A stretch of 64,000 bases of DNA, taken from NCBI GenBank assembly GCA_964432885.1, contig CAYSPG010000004.1, positions 124,001 through 188,000 of the forward strand. Direction: 5' to 3'. This document shows, piece by piece, positions 15,688 to 24,641 of this stretch (positions are counted from its first letter, which is position 1; every line of letters begins with the position of its first letter). The position numbers and the translations under genes were made by a program. Source of the DNA: CAYSPG01 sp964432885 (lineage in GTDB: Bacteria > Bacteroidota > Bacteroidia > AKYH767-A > OLB10). The notes beneath the pieces were generated by a model. The model did not search any database, was not told where the DNA came from, and saw only the letters and a program-made list of their open reading frames with translations.

Positions 15688-18108
15688 TTAGTTTTTTATG
15701 CCAACAGGAACAATAATTTTAATTGAAATGTTTCGTCCCATGTTATAAATACCTCTGCGGCCGGTGGCATTGTTAGGGGCAGTATATTTTAATCTGCTTA
15801 AGTGACTTTGGTATGCTACATCAGTGACATTGTTTATAGAAACAAATACCGAACAACTTTTTTTTGATTTTACAACCACATCAGCACCACAACCAAAATT
15901 AAAAAGTGTATAGCCGGGCGTGGCTGTTTCGGTATCAAATGCTGTGCGTACATTTTTCTTTTTAAAATAATTTTCGACAGCCACCTTTACATAAGCATTT
16001 ACAAGGTGCCTGCCAAGCTTGCGTATATCGGCTTTTATTTCTGATATAAGTTTTGGGGCGGGGGCAAAAGGAAGATACCTTAGCGAGTCAGGTTGTTTTT
16101 TTTGAATTGAACGCACATACGAAAAACTATTTTCTAAATGTAACCAGTCGAGTGGATGTGGATGAATATCAAAAGAAATTTCTCCACCATAAATGCTTGC
16201 ATCGCCTGCATTAAACTTATATGTGCTGTATTCATTGGTTATAGAATCGCCACCATTTGTACTGCTTAGTTTTTGCGTATAGATATAATTATTAATGCTG
16301 TTGTAAAACAAGTTGGTTTCAGCCGTTACATGGTCGGTATTTAAGCCAAGTGCAAAATCAAACTGTAAACTGCTTTCGGCTTTAAGTTTTAAATTTCCGG
16401 TTTCGTAATTCACCGTCCCCTCGTGCACTCCGTTTGACGCAAGCTCTGCAATGTTTGGTGCTCGAAATCCTTTAGAAATATTTAGCTTGGTAAAGACAGT
16501 TTTGCTTATTGGGTACGATGCCCCAACGCTGCCTGATATGCCGCTGTAATTCAAATCAAATAGCTGAAACAATTTTGTGGATAATGAATCCGGTTCATTG
16601 GTTTTTTTGTCATCCGAATTAAGCCAAAGTTCGTTTCCTTTTGTATTCCGCAAATCATAACGAATGCCCGTACTAAAAAAAATTTTGTTAAATGATTTAG
16701 ATGCAATAGCAAATACTCCTGCGTCAAATAAATTGTAATCGGGAATTAAAAATTCAACTCCTTTATTTTGAGTATGCTGCAACATGCCATTAGCGCCAAC
16801 CGAAAAATTATATTTCTTTTTTTCAGGAAACAGGTATCGAACATCATAGGTGTATGTATTGGTATAAAAGTAAAGTTCGTACTCATTTTTGTTAAGCACA
16901 TTAGCAAATTCTTTTCTGCGATTTTGTTGCCAACCAAAAATTGTTTTTAAACTCCCATTACGTAAAATAAAACTGTTGTTCACAACAGCCTTGTAGTGAA
17001 AAATATCCTGAAAAGGAATACCGTTTTTGTATGAAGTAAAATCGCTTTGGGTTGCAATAATCTCGTCTTCGGTTGTGTCGTTTTCTGCAACAGGTTTTAA
17101 AAATTTCCCGGTAGCACTGTCTCTGTCGCCCTCAATTATTCCCGGCTGCAGGAGGTATGCACTAACGTGCATGTGAACATAGCCCCACGATTTGTTTAAG
17201 CCAAAAATTCCGCCAATTGAATTTTCTTTAAAAGATGAGTTAAACACATATCCGTCATATCTATTTTTAAACGCATGAGCGCTTTTGTTTGAATACCGAA
17301 TGTCCCATATAAAACCCTTTTGATTTCCGGCAACATTCAATGAGGCGCCAATAAGTCCATTGTTGGTTTGATAATTTACGATTGCGCTGCCGGCTATTTT
17401 TCCTTGCGGCAAGGTTGGGGCACTAAGCATATTTATCACACCTGCCATTGCATCGCTTCCGTACGCTAAACTTGCAGGGCCTTTTAAAATTTCAACACGG
17501 TTAACACTGTATTCGTCAATTTCAATTCCGTGTTCATCGCCCCATTGCTGGCCTTCCTGCCTGATACCGTCATTAACCACCACCACACGGTTGTAACCCA
17601 AACCTCGTATTACCGGTTTTGAAATTCCTGCGCCTGTTGTAAGTTCTGAAATGCCGGGTTGCGATGCAAGGGCATTAATAATATTTGTAGCTGAAATTTG
17701 TCGCAGTTGTATTGGTGTGATAGTTGTAATTGGAGTAGGTGTTTTGTTTTTTTCGGTTGAATGTGAAAGGTCTGTAACAACCACCTGATTTAATTCAGCC
17801 ACGGTTGCTTCCATCTCAAAATTTTTTTCGGATATGGTTTTTAAATCTATTTGCTGAATAATGGTTTTGTAACCGATAAAACTTACGTGAACAGTAACGG
17901 TTGTTTGAGGTAGATTTTCAATCCGGTAAATTCCATCCATAGTTGACGTTGTGCCTGTTTTTAAATCAGGAAAATAAACCGAAACACCGGGAATAGGTAG
18001 CCCTGTTTTTGCATCCGTAATTTTTCCCGTTAGTATTGCCTTTGCTGTTACATTATTGCTTGCAATTGCCGCTATAAATACAGCGGCAAAAAGAATTATC
18101 TTTTTCAT
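15688..18108 (-). CDS. TonB-dependent outer-membrane receptor
   Basis: 806 residues. Signal peptide about 1-22. Residues about 25-105 are a carboxypeptidase-like regulatory domain (LTGKITDAKTGLPIPGVSV). The plug domain follows (about 110-235: IRGLGYNRVVVVNDGIRQEG, VNRVEILKGPASLAYGSDAM), then a 22-strand-type barrel ending near residue 806. It takes up a substrate across the outer membrane using TonB energy. No SusD partner follows. The gene directly upstream on the same strand encodes a small His/Cys-rich protein, which favours a metal or metal chelate as substrate; that is inference from context. The barrel has no obvious His cluster that would prove it. Confidence 0.93.
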   Translation of the reverse strand: MKKIILFAAVFIAAIASNNVTAKAILTGKITDAKTGLPIPGVSVYFPDLKTGTTSTMDGIYRIENLPQTTVTVHVSFIGYKTIIQQIDLKTISEKNFEMEATVAELNQVVVTDLSHSTEKNKTPTPITTITPIQLRQISATNIINALASQPGISELTTGAGISKPVIRGLGYNRVVVVNDGIRQEGQQWGDEHGIEIDEYSVNRVEILKGPASLAYGSDAMAGVINMLSAPTLPQGKIAGSAIVNYQTNNGLIGASLNVAGNQKGFIWDIRYSNKSAHAFKNRYDGYVFNSSFKENSIGGIFGLNKSWGYVHMHVSAYLLQPGIIEGDRDSATGKFLKPVAENDTTEDEIIATQSDFTSYKNGIPFQDIFHYKAVVNNSFILRNGSLKTIFGWQQNRRKEFANVLNKNEYELYFYTNTYTYDVRYLFPEKKKYNFSVGANGMLQHTQNKGVEFLIPDYNLFDAGVFAIASKSFNKIFFSTGIRYDLRNTKGNELWLNSDDKKTNEPDSLSTKLFQLFDLNYSGISGSVGASYPISKTVFTKLNISKGFRAPNIAELASNGVHEGTVNYETGNLKLKAESSLQFDFALGLNTDHVTAETNLFYNSINNYIYTQKLSSTNGGDSITNEYSTYKFNAGDASIYGGEISFDIHPHPLDWLHLENSFSYVRSIQKKQPDSLRYLPFAPAPKLISEIKADIRKLGRHLVNAYVKVAVENYFKKKNVRTAFDTETATPGYTLFNFGCGADVVVKSKKSCSVFVSINNVTDVAYQSHLSRLKYTAPNNATGRRGIYNMGRNISIKIIVPVGIKN

Positions 18109-18199
18109 TATTTATAAATAATTAGGTTATTAACTGATAAAGCACCTACTTGCATTGGTGTGCCGCCTGGTGCATAAAATTGAAATGCAATTAAAAAAA

Positions 18200-18520
18200 T
18201 CAGTAAATAACAGGAGGTGCTCTTAGCGAAAAACTGAACCTTTTTTGTTCAAAAAAATATGTTTTTAAAAAAGATAAAATTTGATTTTCAACTCCAATAT
18301 CAAATGCTACCAAGGCAACAAAGGCAGACGTATCAGCAGCGACTATAACAAAATCGCAAACAGAACAATGGTGTTCCATTTCGTGGTAATGAAGGATGTT
18401 GTGCTCGGTGCAGTGGCTGTCGTTTTGGTGATGAAAACGATGAGCAATTTCAGTGGCAATTGGAAATAAAAATGCCAGTAAAAAAAATATAGAAATAAAC
18501 TTTTGCCACCTTGCAAGCAT
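18200..18520 (-). CDS. small His/Cys-rich membrane protein upstream of TonB receptor
   Basis: 106 residues. One hydrophobic segment (about 9-25, FISIFFLLAFLFPIATEIA) is followed by a metal-ligand-like stretch at about 29-58: RFHHQNDSHC, HYHEMEHHCSVCDF, with seven His and three Cys. The C-terminus ends SLRAPPVIY. It resembles small proteins often found beside Bacteroidota TonB-dependent receptors and may bind a transition metal in the periplasm, but I do not recognise a named family. It lies 91 bases upstream of the receptor on the same strand, so an operon is likely. A TATTTTTG element (18525-18532, minus strand) almost abuts the ATG and would imply a nearly leaderless transcript. Confidence 0.7.
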   Translation of the reverse strand: MLARWQKFISIFFLLAFLFPIATEIAHRFHHQNDSHCTEHNILHYHEMEHHCSVCDFVIVAADTSAFVALVAFDIGVENQILSFLKTYFFEQKRFSFSLRAPPVIY

Positions 18521-18592
18521 GAATCAAAAATAATTAATTAAATGTTCCTGAGAATTACTTCTACTAAAGTAACTTGTATTTTTTGAAAGAAC

Positions 18593-20122
18593 TTATAAGA
18601 GCGCCTTCTCATCATCAGCCTTTCGCTCAGGTCGCATTTGAGGAAAGAACAAAACATCCTGTATTGAGTTTGAGTTTGTCATCATCATTGCAAGTCTATC
18701 AATGCCAATGCCCAGCCCTGCCGTTGGGGGCATTCCATATTCAATTGCTCTAAGAAAATCTTCGTCAAGTTGCATAGCTTCTTCATCACCACGCAAACCT
18801 AATTCCAATTGCTCTTCAAAACGTTTACGTTGGTCAATTGGGTCGTTTAATTCAGAAAACGCATTGCACATTTCTTTGCCATTGCATATTGCTTCAAAGC
18901 GTTCTACTAATCCGGCCTTACTGCGATGTTTTTTTGCAAGAGGGCTCATCTCCACAGGATAATCAGTAATAAATGTTGGCTGTATTAAAAACGGTTCGCA
19001 CTTTTCTCCAAAAATTTCATCAATAATTTTCCCACGTCCAAGTTTTATGTCCACATGAATTCCCATTTCTTTTGCTGCAGTACGCATTTCTTCTTCAGTC
19101 ATGTTGCTAATGTCAACTTTTGTAAAATGTTGAATTGCCTCATACATCGTCATTCGTTTCCATGGTCTTTTAAAATTAATTTTATGCTCACCCACGTTCA
19201 CCTCTGTGGTTCCATGCAAGTCCATTGCCACTTTCTCAACCATTTCCTCCACAAGGTTCATCATCCACTCGTAATCTTTGTAAGCAACATACAACTCAAT
19301 TTGTGTAAACTCAGGATTATGAAAACGGCTCATTCCTTCATTACGAAAGTCTTTTGAAAATTCGTATACGCCATCATAACCTCCAACAATAAGGCGCTTT
19401 AAATACAACTCATTTGCAATGCGCAAATACAACGTCATATCAAGGGTGTTGTGGTGCGTTTTAAACGGACGTGCAGCAGCGCCACCATACAAGGGTTGAA
19501 GTATGGGAGTTTCAACTTCAAGATAACCGCGCTCGTTTAAATACGTGCGCATCGTATTTACAATTTGAGTACGTTGCCTAAATATACTTTTTACCTGTGG
19601 ATTAATTATCAAATCAACATATCGCTGGCGGTAGCGCAAATCGGGATCGCTAACGGCATCAAATGTTTCTCCGTCTTTTTCTTTTACAATTGGCAGTGGT
19701 TTTAACGATTTGCATAACAGTTTTAGTTCACTAACGTGAATAGAAATTTCTCCCATTTTGGTTTTAAAAACATATCCTTTAACACCAATAATATCGCCTA
19801 TGTCAAGCATTTTTTTCCAAACTGCATCGTACAAAGTTTTGTCTTCGCCTTTACAAATTTCATCGCGCTTTACGTATATCTGAATTTTTCCAACACTGTC
19901 CTGCAATACCGCAAATGCAGCTTTGCCCATATCGCGCACGCTCATTAATCTTCCTGCAAAAGTTATTTCTTTATATGCATCGGGATTTTTTTCAAACCCA
20001 GAAAGTATTGCAACTGATGAAGTGTTCACTTCGAATAACTCGGCAGGATATGGGTTGATGCCAAGTTGTTCAAGTTCTTTAAGTTTTTCTCTGCGGATAA
20101 TTTCCTGTTCTGATAAGTTCAT
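18593..20122 (-). CDS. lysS: lysyl-tRNA synthetase, class II
   Basis: 509 residues; charges tRNA-Lys in the cytoplasm. The N-terminal OB-fold anticodon-binding domain (about 50-150: ITFAGRLMSVRDMGKAAF, GDIIGVKGYVFKTKMGE) is followed by the class II catalytic domain with motif 1 around SIFRQRTQIVNTMRTYLN, motif 2 FRNEGMSRFHNPEF and motif 3 GLGIGIDRLAMM. Full length, no odd features. Its promoter (TAACTTTG at 20142-20149) lies between this gene and the terminator of the upstream giant gene. Confidence 0.97.
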   Translation of the reverse strand: MNLSEQEIIRREKLKELEQLGINPYPAELFEVNTSSVAILSGFEKNPDAYKEITFAGRLMSVRDMGKAAFAVLQDSVGKIQIYVKRDEICKGEDKTLYDAVWKKMLDIGDIIGVKGYVFKTKMGEISIHVSELKLLCKSLKPLPIVKEKDGETFDAVSDPDLRYRQRYVDLIINPQVKSIFRQRTQIVNTMRTYLNERGYLEVETPILQPLYGGAAARPFKTHHNTLDMTLYLRIANELYLKRLIVGGYDGVYEFSKDFRNEGMSRFHNPEFTQIELYVAYKDYEWMMNLVEEMVEKVAMDLHGTTEVNVGEHKINFKRPWKRMTMYEAIQHFTKVDISNMTEEEMRTAAKEMGIHVDIKLGRGKIIDEIFGEKCEPFLIQPTFITDYPVEMSPLAKKHRSKAGLVERFEAICNGKEMCNAFSELNDPIDQRKRFEEQLELGLRGDEEAMQLDEDFLRAIEYGMPPTAGLGIGIDRLAMMMTNSNSIQDVLFFPQMRPERKADDEKALL

Positions 20123-20141
20123 ATCGTTGTAAAATAAGGCA

Positions 20142-20149
20142 CAAAGTTA
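20142..20149 (-). promoter_or_regulatory. -7 promoter element of lysS
   Basis: Minus strand TAACTTTG, exact TAnnTTTG match; the predicted start is about 12 bases upstream of the lysS ATG. No clear -33 element. Confidence 0.5.
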
Positions 20150-20165
20150 ACAGAAAAGGTACAGC

Positions 20166-20204
20166 GTAAAAACTCGTGCCACGACTCACAGTAGTGGCAC
20201 AAGT
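20166..20204 (-). terminator. terminator of the 1330-aa T9SS gene
   Basis: Stem 20172-20182 with 20194-20204 (ACTTGTGCCAC on the minus strand, one wobble), 11-base loop, then TTTTTA on the minus strand. Confidence 0.8.
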
Positions 20205-20228
20205 AATATTTCGCAACATAGTTTGGTG

Positions 20229-23200
20229 TTATTTCTTCACCACCTTAATAGTTTTCTTTTCAGTAGATGTAATTACTTGCAAAAAATAAATTCCTGATGG
20301 AAAGCTTGAAAGCCCCACCAACCTCCCCAAAGGGGAGGCTTTTGTTATCGTTTCATTATAAACTATTTTTCCAAGTACCTCCACCATTTCAATCCTATCA
20401 CCAACCTCTAACTTCAAACCTCTAACTTCAAACTCACTCGTAAATGGATTAGGAATTACAGCCAACCGGATACTGCCTGCTGCTGACTCATTTTCTGCTT
20501 CTCTGCAATTAACGGTTACCACCACCGGCACGCCCATTTGCTTAGTACATCCGCTTGCAGTTTCTTTTACATTGTATTGACCGGCTGTTGTGGCTGTGTA
20601 ACTTTGATTTGTTGCTCCTGCAATGTTAGTGCTGCCTTTTATCCACTGATATGTTATTCCTGCAAAAGTGTTAGCTGTTATGGTTACACTTTGTCCTGCA
20701 CAAAATGTCGTTGGGCCGCTTAGTGTTACTGTGGGGTTTGGGTTGCTGGTTACAGTTAGTGCAGCAATATTTGAGGTTGCACTGCACACTCCGCCTTGCG
20801 TTATCGCTACGGTGTAATTTCCTGCTGTTGAGTTTGCATGTGTGCTTGATGTTGCTCCTGCTATTGCAATTCCTGCCCTGTACCACTGGTAAGTATAGTT
20901 GTATCCTGTGTTTGCTGTAAATGTTACCGCGCTTCCGTTACATATTGTAGTTGATAATGGTGATGCTGTGGCAGTAAGTGCTGTTATTACAACAGTGGTT
21001 GTAACCGATGTTGCATTACCACATGGTGATGTAATGGCTACTGTGTAATTTCCTGCTGCTGTGGTTGTATAGTTTGCATTTGTCGCCCCGCTTATGTTTG
21101 TTCCGTTTAGTTTCCACTGGTAAACATATCCTGTTCCGGTATTGGCACTCATGGCTACATTTGCTCCATTGCAAACGTTTACTGTGCCTGTTGGATTAAC
21201 CAATGCAACTATCCCACCTGTGGAAACTACAATTGCATTTGATGTTGCGTTGCCACAGCTTGCACTAACGTAACATGTGTAGCTGCCTGATGTGGTTGCA
21301 ATGTAGCTGCTCAGTGTTGCACCAGAAATATTTGTTCCGTTGTTTTTCCACTGGTAACTGTAACCGGGTATGTTATTTGTTTCGCTTAGCACCACACTTC
21401 CTCCTGTACAAAAACTTGTGGGGCCATTGGCTGCTATTACTGCACTTACACTTGTTGCTGTTGTTATTTGAACATCTTGTCCTTGCTTGGTGCATCCGTT
21501 TGCTGTTTCTTTTACTCTGTATTTTCCGTTTGTTGTTGCCGTGTAAGTTTGATTGGTTGCTCCAACAATATTATTTGAATTTTTTTGCCACTGATAGGTT
21601 ACTCCTGCAAAAGTATTTGCTGTAAATGTGATGGTGCCCGGACTGCAAAATGTTGTTGGCGTTGTGTAACTCATTGTTGGGTTGGGGTTGTTTATTTGTG
21701 TTACAACTAAACTGTTGCTGGTGGCTGTGCCGCATGTGCTTGTTTCAACAACATAATATGTACCTGCACTTCCAATTAAATATGTTGAAGATGTTGCTCC
21801 GCTTTGTGCAACTGAGTTTTTGTACCATTGGTAAGTAATTCCTGCTCCGGTATTTGCAATAAGGGTTATTGCACTGCCAGCACAAAAGCTTGTGGGGCCG
21901 GTGATGTCTGCTGCTGCTCCTGTACCAAGCGTTAAAATAATTCCAGCTGATGTTGAAGAGCAACTTGACTCTGTAACTACCACATCATAATTTCCACTTG
22001 ATATTGCATTGTACGATTGGTTTGTTGCACCACCTATGTTACTTCCTGCTAATCTCCATTGATATGAATACCCCACTCCATTGCCTGCTGTTAAAAGTTG
22101 CGAAGTATTACATGTATTTACTGTGCCGCTTGGTGATGTGGTGGCGGTGGGTAAGGGTTTTATTGTTGTTGTTACAAATTCTATCCCGGTGCATCCATTT
22201 ACATCTGTAACAACTACAGAAAATGTGCCCGCTGTAGTTACTGTTATTGATGGTGTAGTAGCTCCGGTTGACCATAAGTAGGATTGCCAGCCACTAACTT
22301 CTGTAAGCACTGTTGAACCTCCTGCGCAAAATGATAGTGCACCTATTATTGTGGGAACAGGTGTTCCTAGTGCGTTAGTTGTAACTGATGTGCTGCCGGT
22401 ACACCCGTTTCCATTGGTAACAGTAACAGAGTATGTATTAGAATTGCTTACACTGATTGTTTGTGTTGCTTCTGTTGTGTTCCATAAATAAGACGCGTAG
22501 CCAGCCCCTGCATCTAATGTTGTTGAAGTATTGCCGCAAAATGTAAGCGCTCCGCTTATGGTAGGTGTTGGATTGGGGTTTACTGTAATGTTTGCAGCAG
22601 CACTTGTGTTGGTGCAACCATTACCATCTGTATATGTATGCGTATATGTTGTGCTCGGTCCGGAATATGGATTTGCAACACTCCATGTGCCTCCGGCTGG
22701 TGTTCCGCCTAATACAATAGAACTTCCTGCACAGCCGCTGACATTATTTGCAGTTACAGTAGGTAATGAATTTACTGTTGTGGTAACAGAAGTTGTTCCA
22801 GAACAGCCATTAGAATTGGTAACTGTAACAGAAAAAACTCCTGATGTGCTTACAGTAATAGTTTGCGTTGTTGCACCGGTTGACCATAGGTAACTACTAT
22901 ATCCAATGCCTGCATTTAATGTGGAAGTAACGCCCAAACAAAATGTTGTAGCACCAGTAATTGAAGGTGTCGGTTTTGCATTTACAGTAACATAACTTGT
23001 TTTTATAAGCGTATCATTTCCTGTTGCGTTGCTTGCAACCAATGTTACATTATATGTTCCTGCAACAGCATATTGCACTACAGGATTTTGAGAAGTTGAA
23101 CTTGAAGGAGTGCCTCCCGGAAAACTCCACAGCCAGGTTGTTGGGTCGTTTTCGCTTTGGTCGGTAAATGTTATTGATGCGTTAGCACATACAGAAGTTG

Positions 23201-24221
23201 TATTGGCAACAAACTGTGATTTTGGTTTAGGATATACAAATGCATTTGGCAAATATGGAGCAAGATTAAACGTTCTTAACCTTGGAAATATGGTTGACCC
23301 GCTGGTGTATTTTTCATTTGATACGTATGCATACGCAGCATTAAAAAAGTCCACCCCTTCCATCTGTCCGTAGGTTGCTTTATCTCCCATATTAAATTTT
23401 CTCTTGTTTCCACTAAAGAAAAAACTATTTTTATGGTCATACAACATATACACATAAATGGGGCCGCTACCAGAATTGTTATAACCAACCAAAGCTATTA
23501 CCCCACCCTTTTGCACCGATGCACCGGTAACCAAATAGCCTGCATTTAATGTTTCGCGATACTGCGCCACATGCGTGCCGGGTACATTTGGCAACACATA
23601 ATGTCTTGTTTGTAAATCAACCCAGTTTTTACTGAACAAGTGAATGGAATCATTATAAAAAATCATCGACTCGCAATCAAAATTATTATTGTTGGGTAAA
23701 GACGGAAAAGAAGTTTGATCGGAAAAAGAAAAGTTAATTACCTCTGCAGTTGCTGTTGTTGCGCCCACCGGCAAATTGTTTTTATTAATTCTGTAAATTT
23801 TTAAATTCTGCCTGTTGCCATTGTTGTTTCCAAAATCACCAATAAATAAATAATCGTTGTTCGAAGTCATGTCCTCCCAATCGGTATTGGTAGCATTGCT
23901 GATAGTAACGGTTTGATAAACTGTATTAGATGCAGTGTCAACTCTGTAAATAGCATTGGGATTTCCCGAATCGTTAAACGTCCAAAGTTTATTTGATAAA
24001 AATTCAACACCTGATGTTTCGTCTATCAATGGAGTACTTAATGCTGTTTTATCGGTTAAAGCAAGATTGGTTACGTTGTAAGTACACGAACCGTTATTTA
24101 CAGTTGCCGATGCATTGTAGTTGTTTGCCTGTGGATCGGTGCAGCCGCTTACTTGTGCTAAGGATTTGGTTGCTGCTATACAAACAGCACAACATAAAAT
24201 CAATGAATAAAAATTTTTCAT
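20229..24221 (-). CDS. giant secreted T9SS protein with propeller-like, PKD and Ig-like repeats
   Basis: 1330 residues. Signal peptide about 1-22. Then a short Cys-bracketed motif (CTDPQANNYNASA, 27-39), a region of about 290 residues that looks like a beta-propeller (TSGVEFLSNKLWTFND, NYLFIGDFGNN-type strands), and a PKD domain near 341-427 (FTDQSENDPTTWLWSFPGG, YNVTLVASN). About ten 70-90-residue Ig-like/PKD-like repeats follow (pattern PTSFCAGSAITL, GITYQWYKNS, ATSSTYLIGSAGTY). The last 80 residues are a type A sorting domain (VIPNPFTSEFEV, EVLGKIVYNE, FPSGIYFLQV, IKVVKK). Likely a surface adhesin or stalked display protein. A palindromic repeat is embedded in the sorting domain. The sequence-level similarity to the next two T9SS genes is very high. 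Confidence 0.85.
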   Translation of the reverse strand: MKNFYSLILCCAVCIAATKSLAQVSGCTDPQANNYNASATVNNGSCTYNVTNLALTDKTALSTPLIDETSGVEFLSNKLWTFNDSGNPNAIYRVDTASNTVYQTVTISNATNTDWEDMTSNNDYLFIGDFGNNNGNRQNLKIYRINKNNLPVGATTATAEVINFSFSDQTSFPSLPNNNNFDCESMIFYNDSIHLFSKNWVDLQTRHYVLPNVPGTHVAQYRETLNAGYLVTGASVQKGGVIALVGYNNSGSGPIYVYMLYDHKNSFFFSGNKRKFNMGDKATYGQMEGVDFFNAAYAYVSNEKYTSGSTIFPRLRTFNLAPYLPNAFVYPKPKSQFVANTTSVCANASITFTDQSENDPTTWLWSFPGGTPSSSTSQNPVVQYAVAGTYNVTLVASNATGNDTLIKTSYVTVNAKPTPSITGATTFCLGVTSTLNAGIGYSSYLWSTGATTQTITVSTSGVFSVTVTNSNGCSGTTSVTTTVNSLPTVTANNVSGCAGSSIVLGGTPAGGTWSVANPYSGPSTTYTHTYTDGNGCTNTSAAANITVNPNPTPTISGALTFCGNTSTTLDAGAGYASYLWNTTEATQTISVSNSNTYSVTVTNGNGCTGSTSVTTNALGTPVPTIIGALSFCAGGSTVLTEVSGWQSYLWSTGATTPSITVTTAGTFSVVVTDVNGCTGIEFVTTTIKPLPTATTSPSGTVNTCNTSQLLTAGNGVGYSYQWRLAGSNIGGATNQSYNAISSGNYDVVVTESSCSSTSAGIILTLGTGAAADITGPTSFCAGSAITLIANTGAGITYQWYKNSVAQSGATSSTYLIGSAGTYYVVETSTCGTATSNSLVVTQINNPNPTMSYTTPTTFCSPGTITFTANTFAGVTYQWQKNSNNIVGATNQTYTATTNGKYRVKETANGCTKQGQDVQITTATSVSAVIAANGPTSFCTGGSVVLSETNNIPGYSYQWKNNGTNISGATLSSYIATTSGSYTCYVSASCGNATSNAIVVSTGGIVALVNPTGTVNVCNGANVAMSANTGTGYVYQWKLNGTNISGATNANYTTTAAGNYTVAITSPCGNATSVTTTVVITALTATASPLSTTICNGSAVTFTANTGYNYTYQWYRAGIAIAGATSSTHANSTAGNYTVAITQGGVCSATSNIAALTVTSNPNPTVTLSGPTTFCAGQSVTITANTFAGITYQWIKGSTNIAGATNQSYTATTAGQYNVKETASGCTKQMGVPVVVTVNCREAENESAAGSIRLAVIPNPFTSEFEVRGLKLEVGDRIEMVEVLGKIVYNETITKASPLGRLVGLSSFPSGIYFLQVITSTEKKTIKVVKK
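20309..20343. repeat. REP-like palindrome inside T9SS C-terminal domain coding sequence
   Basis: The segment from AAAGCCCCACC to GGGGAGGCTTT is a GC-rich palindrome in an AT-rich genome. It is read in frame and encodes KASPLGRLVGLS within the loop preceding the conserved PSGIYFLQV strand. Related copies lie at 25967-26000 (coding) and 40206-40240 (end of rbfA). Confidence 0.75.
20405..20432. repeat. 14-bp direct repeat in coding sequence (two copies)
   Basis: CCTCTAACTTCAAA occurs twice back to back inside the sorting-domain coding region and encodes part of EVRGLKLEV. The same flavour of simple repeat occurs in intergenic DNA (13611-13670). Confidence 0.6.
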
Positions 24222-24289
24222 TTTGTTTTGATATTAGAAACCGCAAGTAAAGAAAATTATTTGAGTTATGAAAGTTTATTCGCCAAAGT

Positions 24290-24515
24290 TAATTGCCTCG
24301 AGCCAATTGTAATGCGTCAATTGCCACGAGTTTTAGCTCGCGGTTAAAAAATCTAATTCAATTCTTGGCTTTAGCAGAAATAAGTATTGTTTGTTATTCG
24401 GCTAAAGCCGTGTTGGTGGAGTTATATTTTCCACGGCCTAAAGCCCGTGGAAATTGGCCGTGGCAATTGGCTGTGGCAATTGATCGTGAAATTGACCATG
24501 ACAATTGACTGCAAC
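24290..24515. repeat. composite intergenic REP-like region with 13-bp tandem repeats
   Basis: This gap between divergent genes (24222-24641) contains GGCTTTAGC at 24367-24375 with its inverse GCTAAAGCC at 24401-24409, a near-palindrome at 24431-24450 (CCACGG...CCGTGG around CCTAAAG), and five tandem copies of a 13-bp unit (AATTGGCCGTGGC) starting at 24452, 24465, 24478, 24490 and 24503. The rest of the gap holds only the promoter of the 24642 gene. Confidence 0.75.
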
Positions 24516-24589
24516 CTTAACTAAGGAATAATCAAATTAAACTGCTTCTTACAAATCAAGCACACGCTAATATGTTTTGTTTAAAAAAA

Positions 24590-24597
24590 TATCTTTG
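24590..24597 (+). promoter_or_regulatory. -7 promoter element of the tail-collar-like protein gene
   Basis: TATCTTTG, exact TAnnTTTG match, about 38 bases of leader to the ATG at 24642. TTTTG at 24575-24579 is too close to serve as a normal -33 element. Confidence 0.45.
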
Positions 24598-24641
24598 AAT
24601 CATAAATCAAAAACAGCTTAGCACATTTTAAAACTACCACA

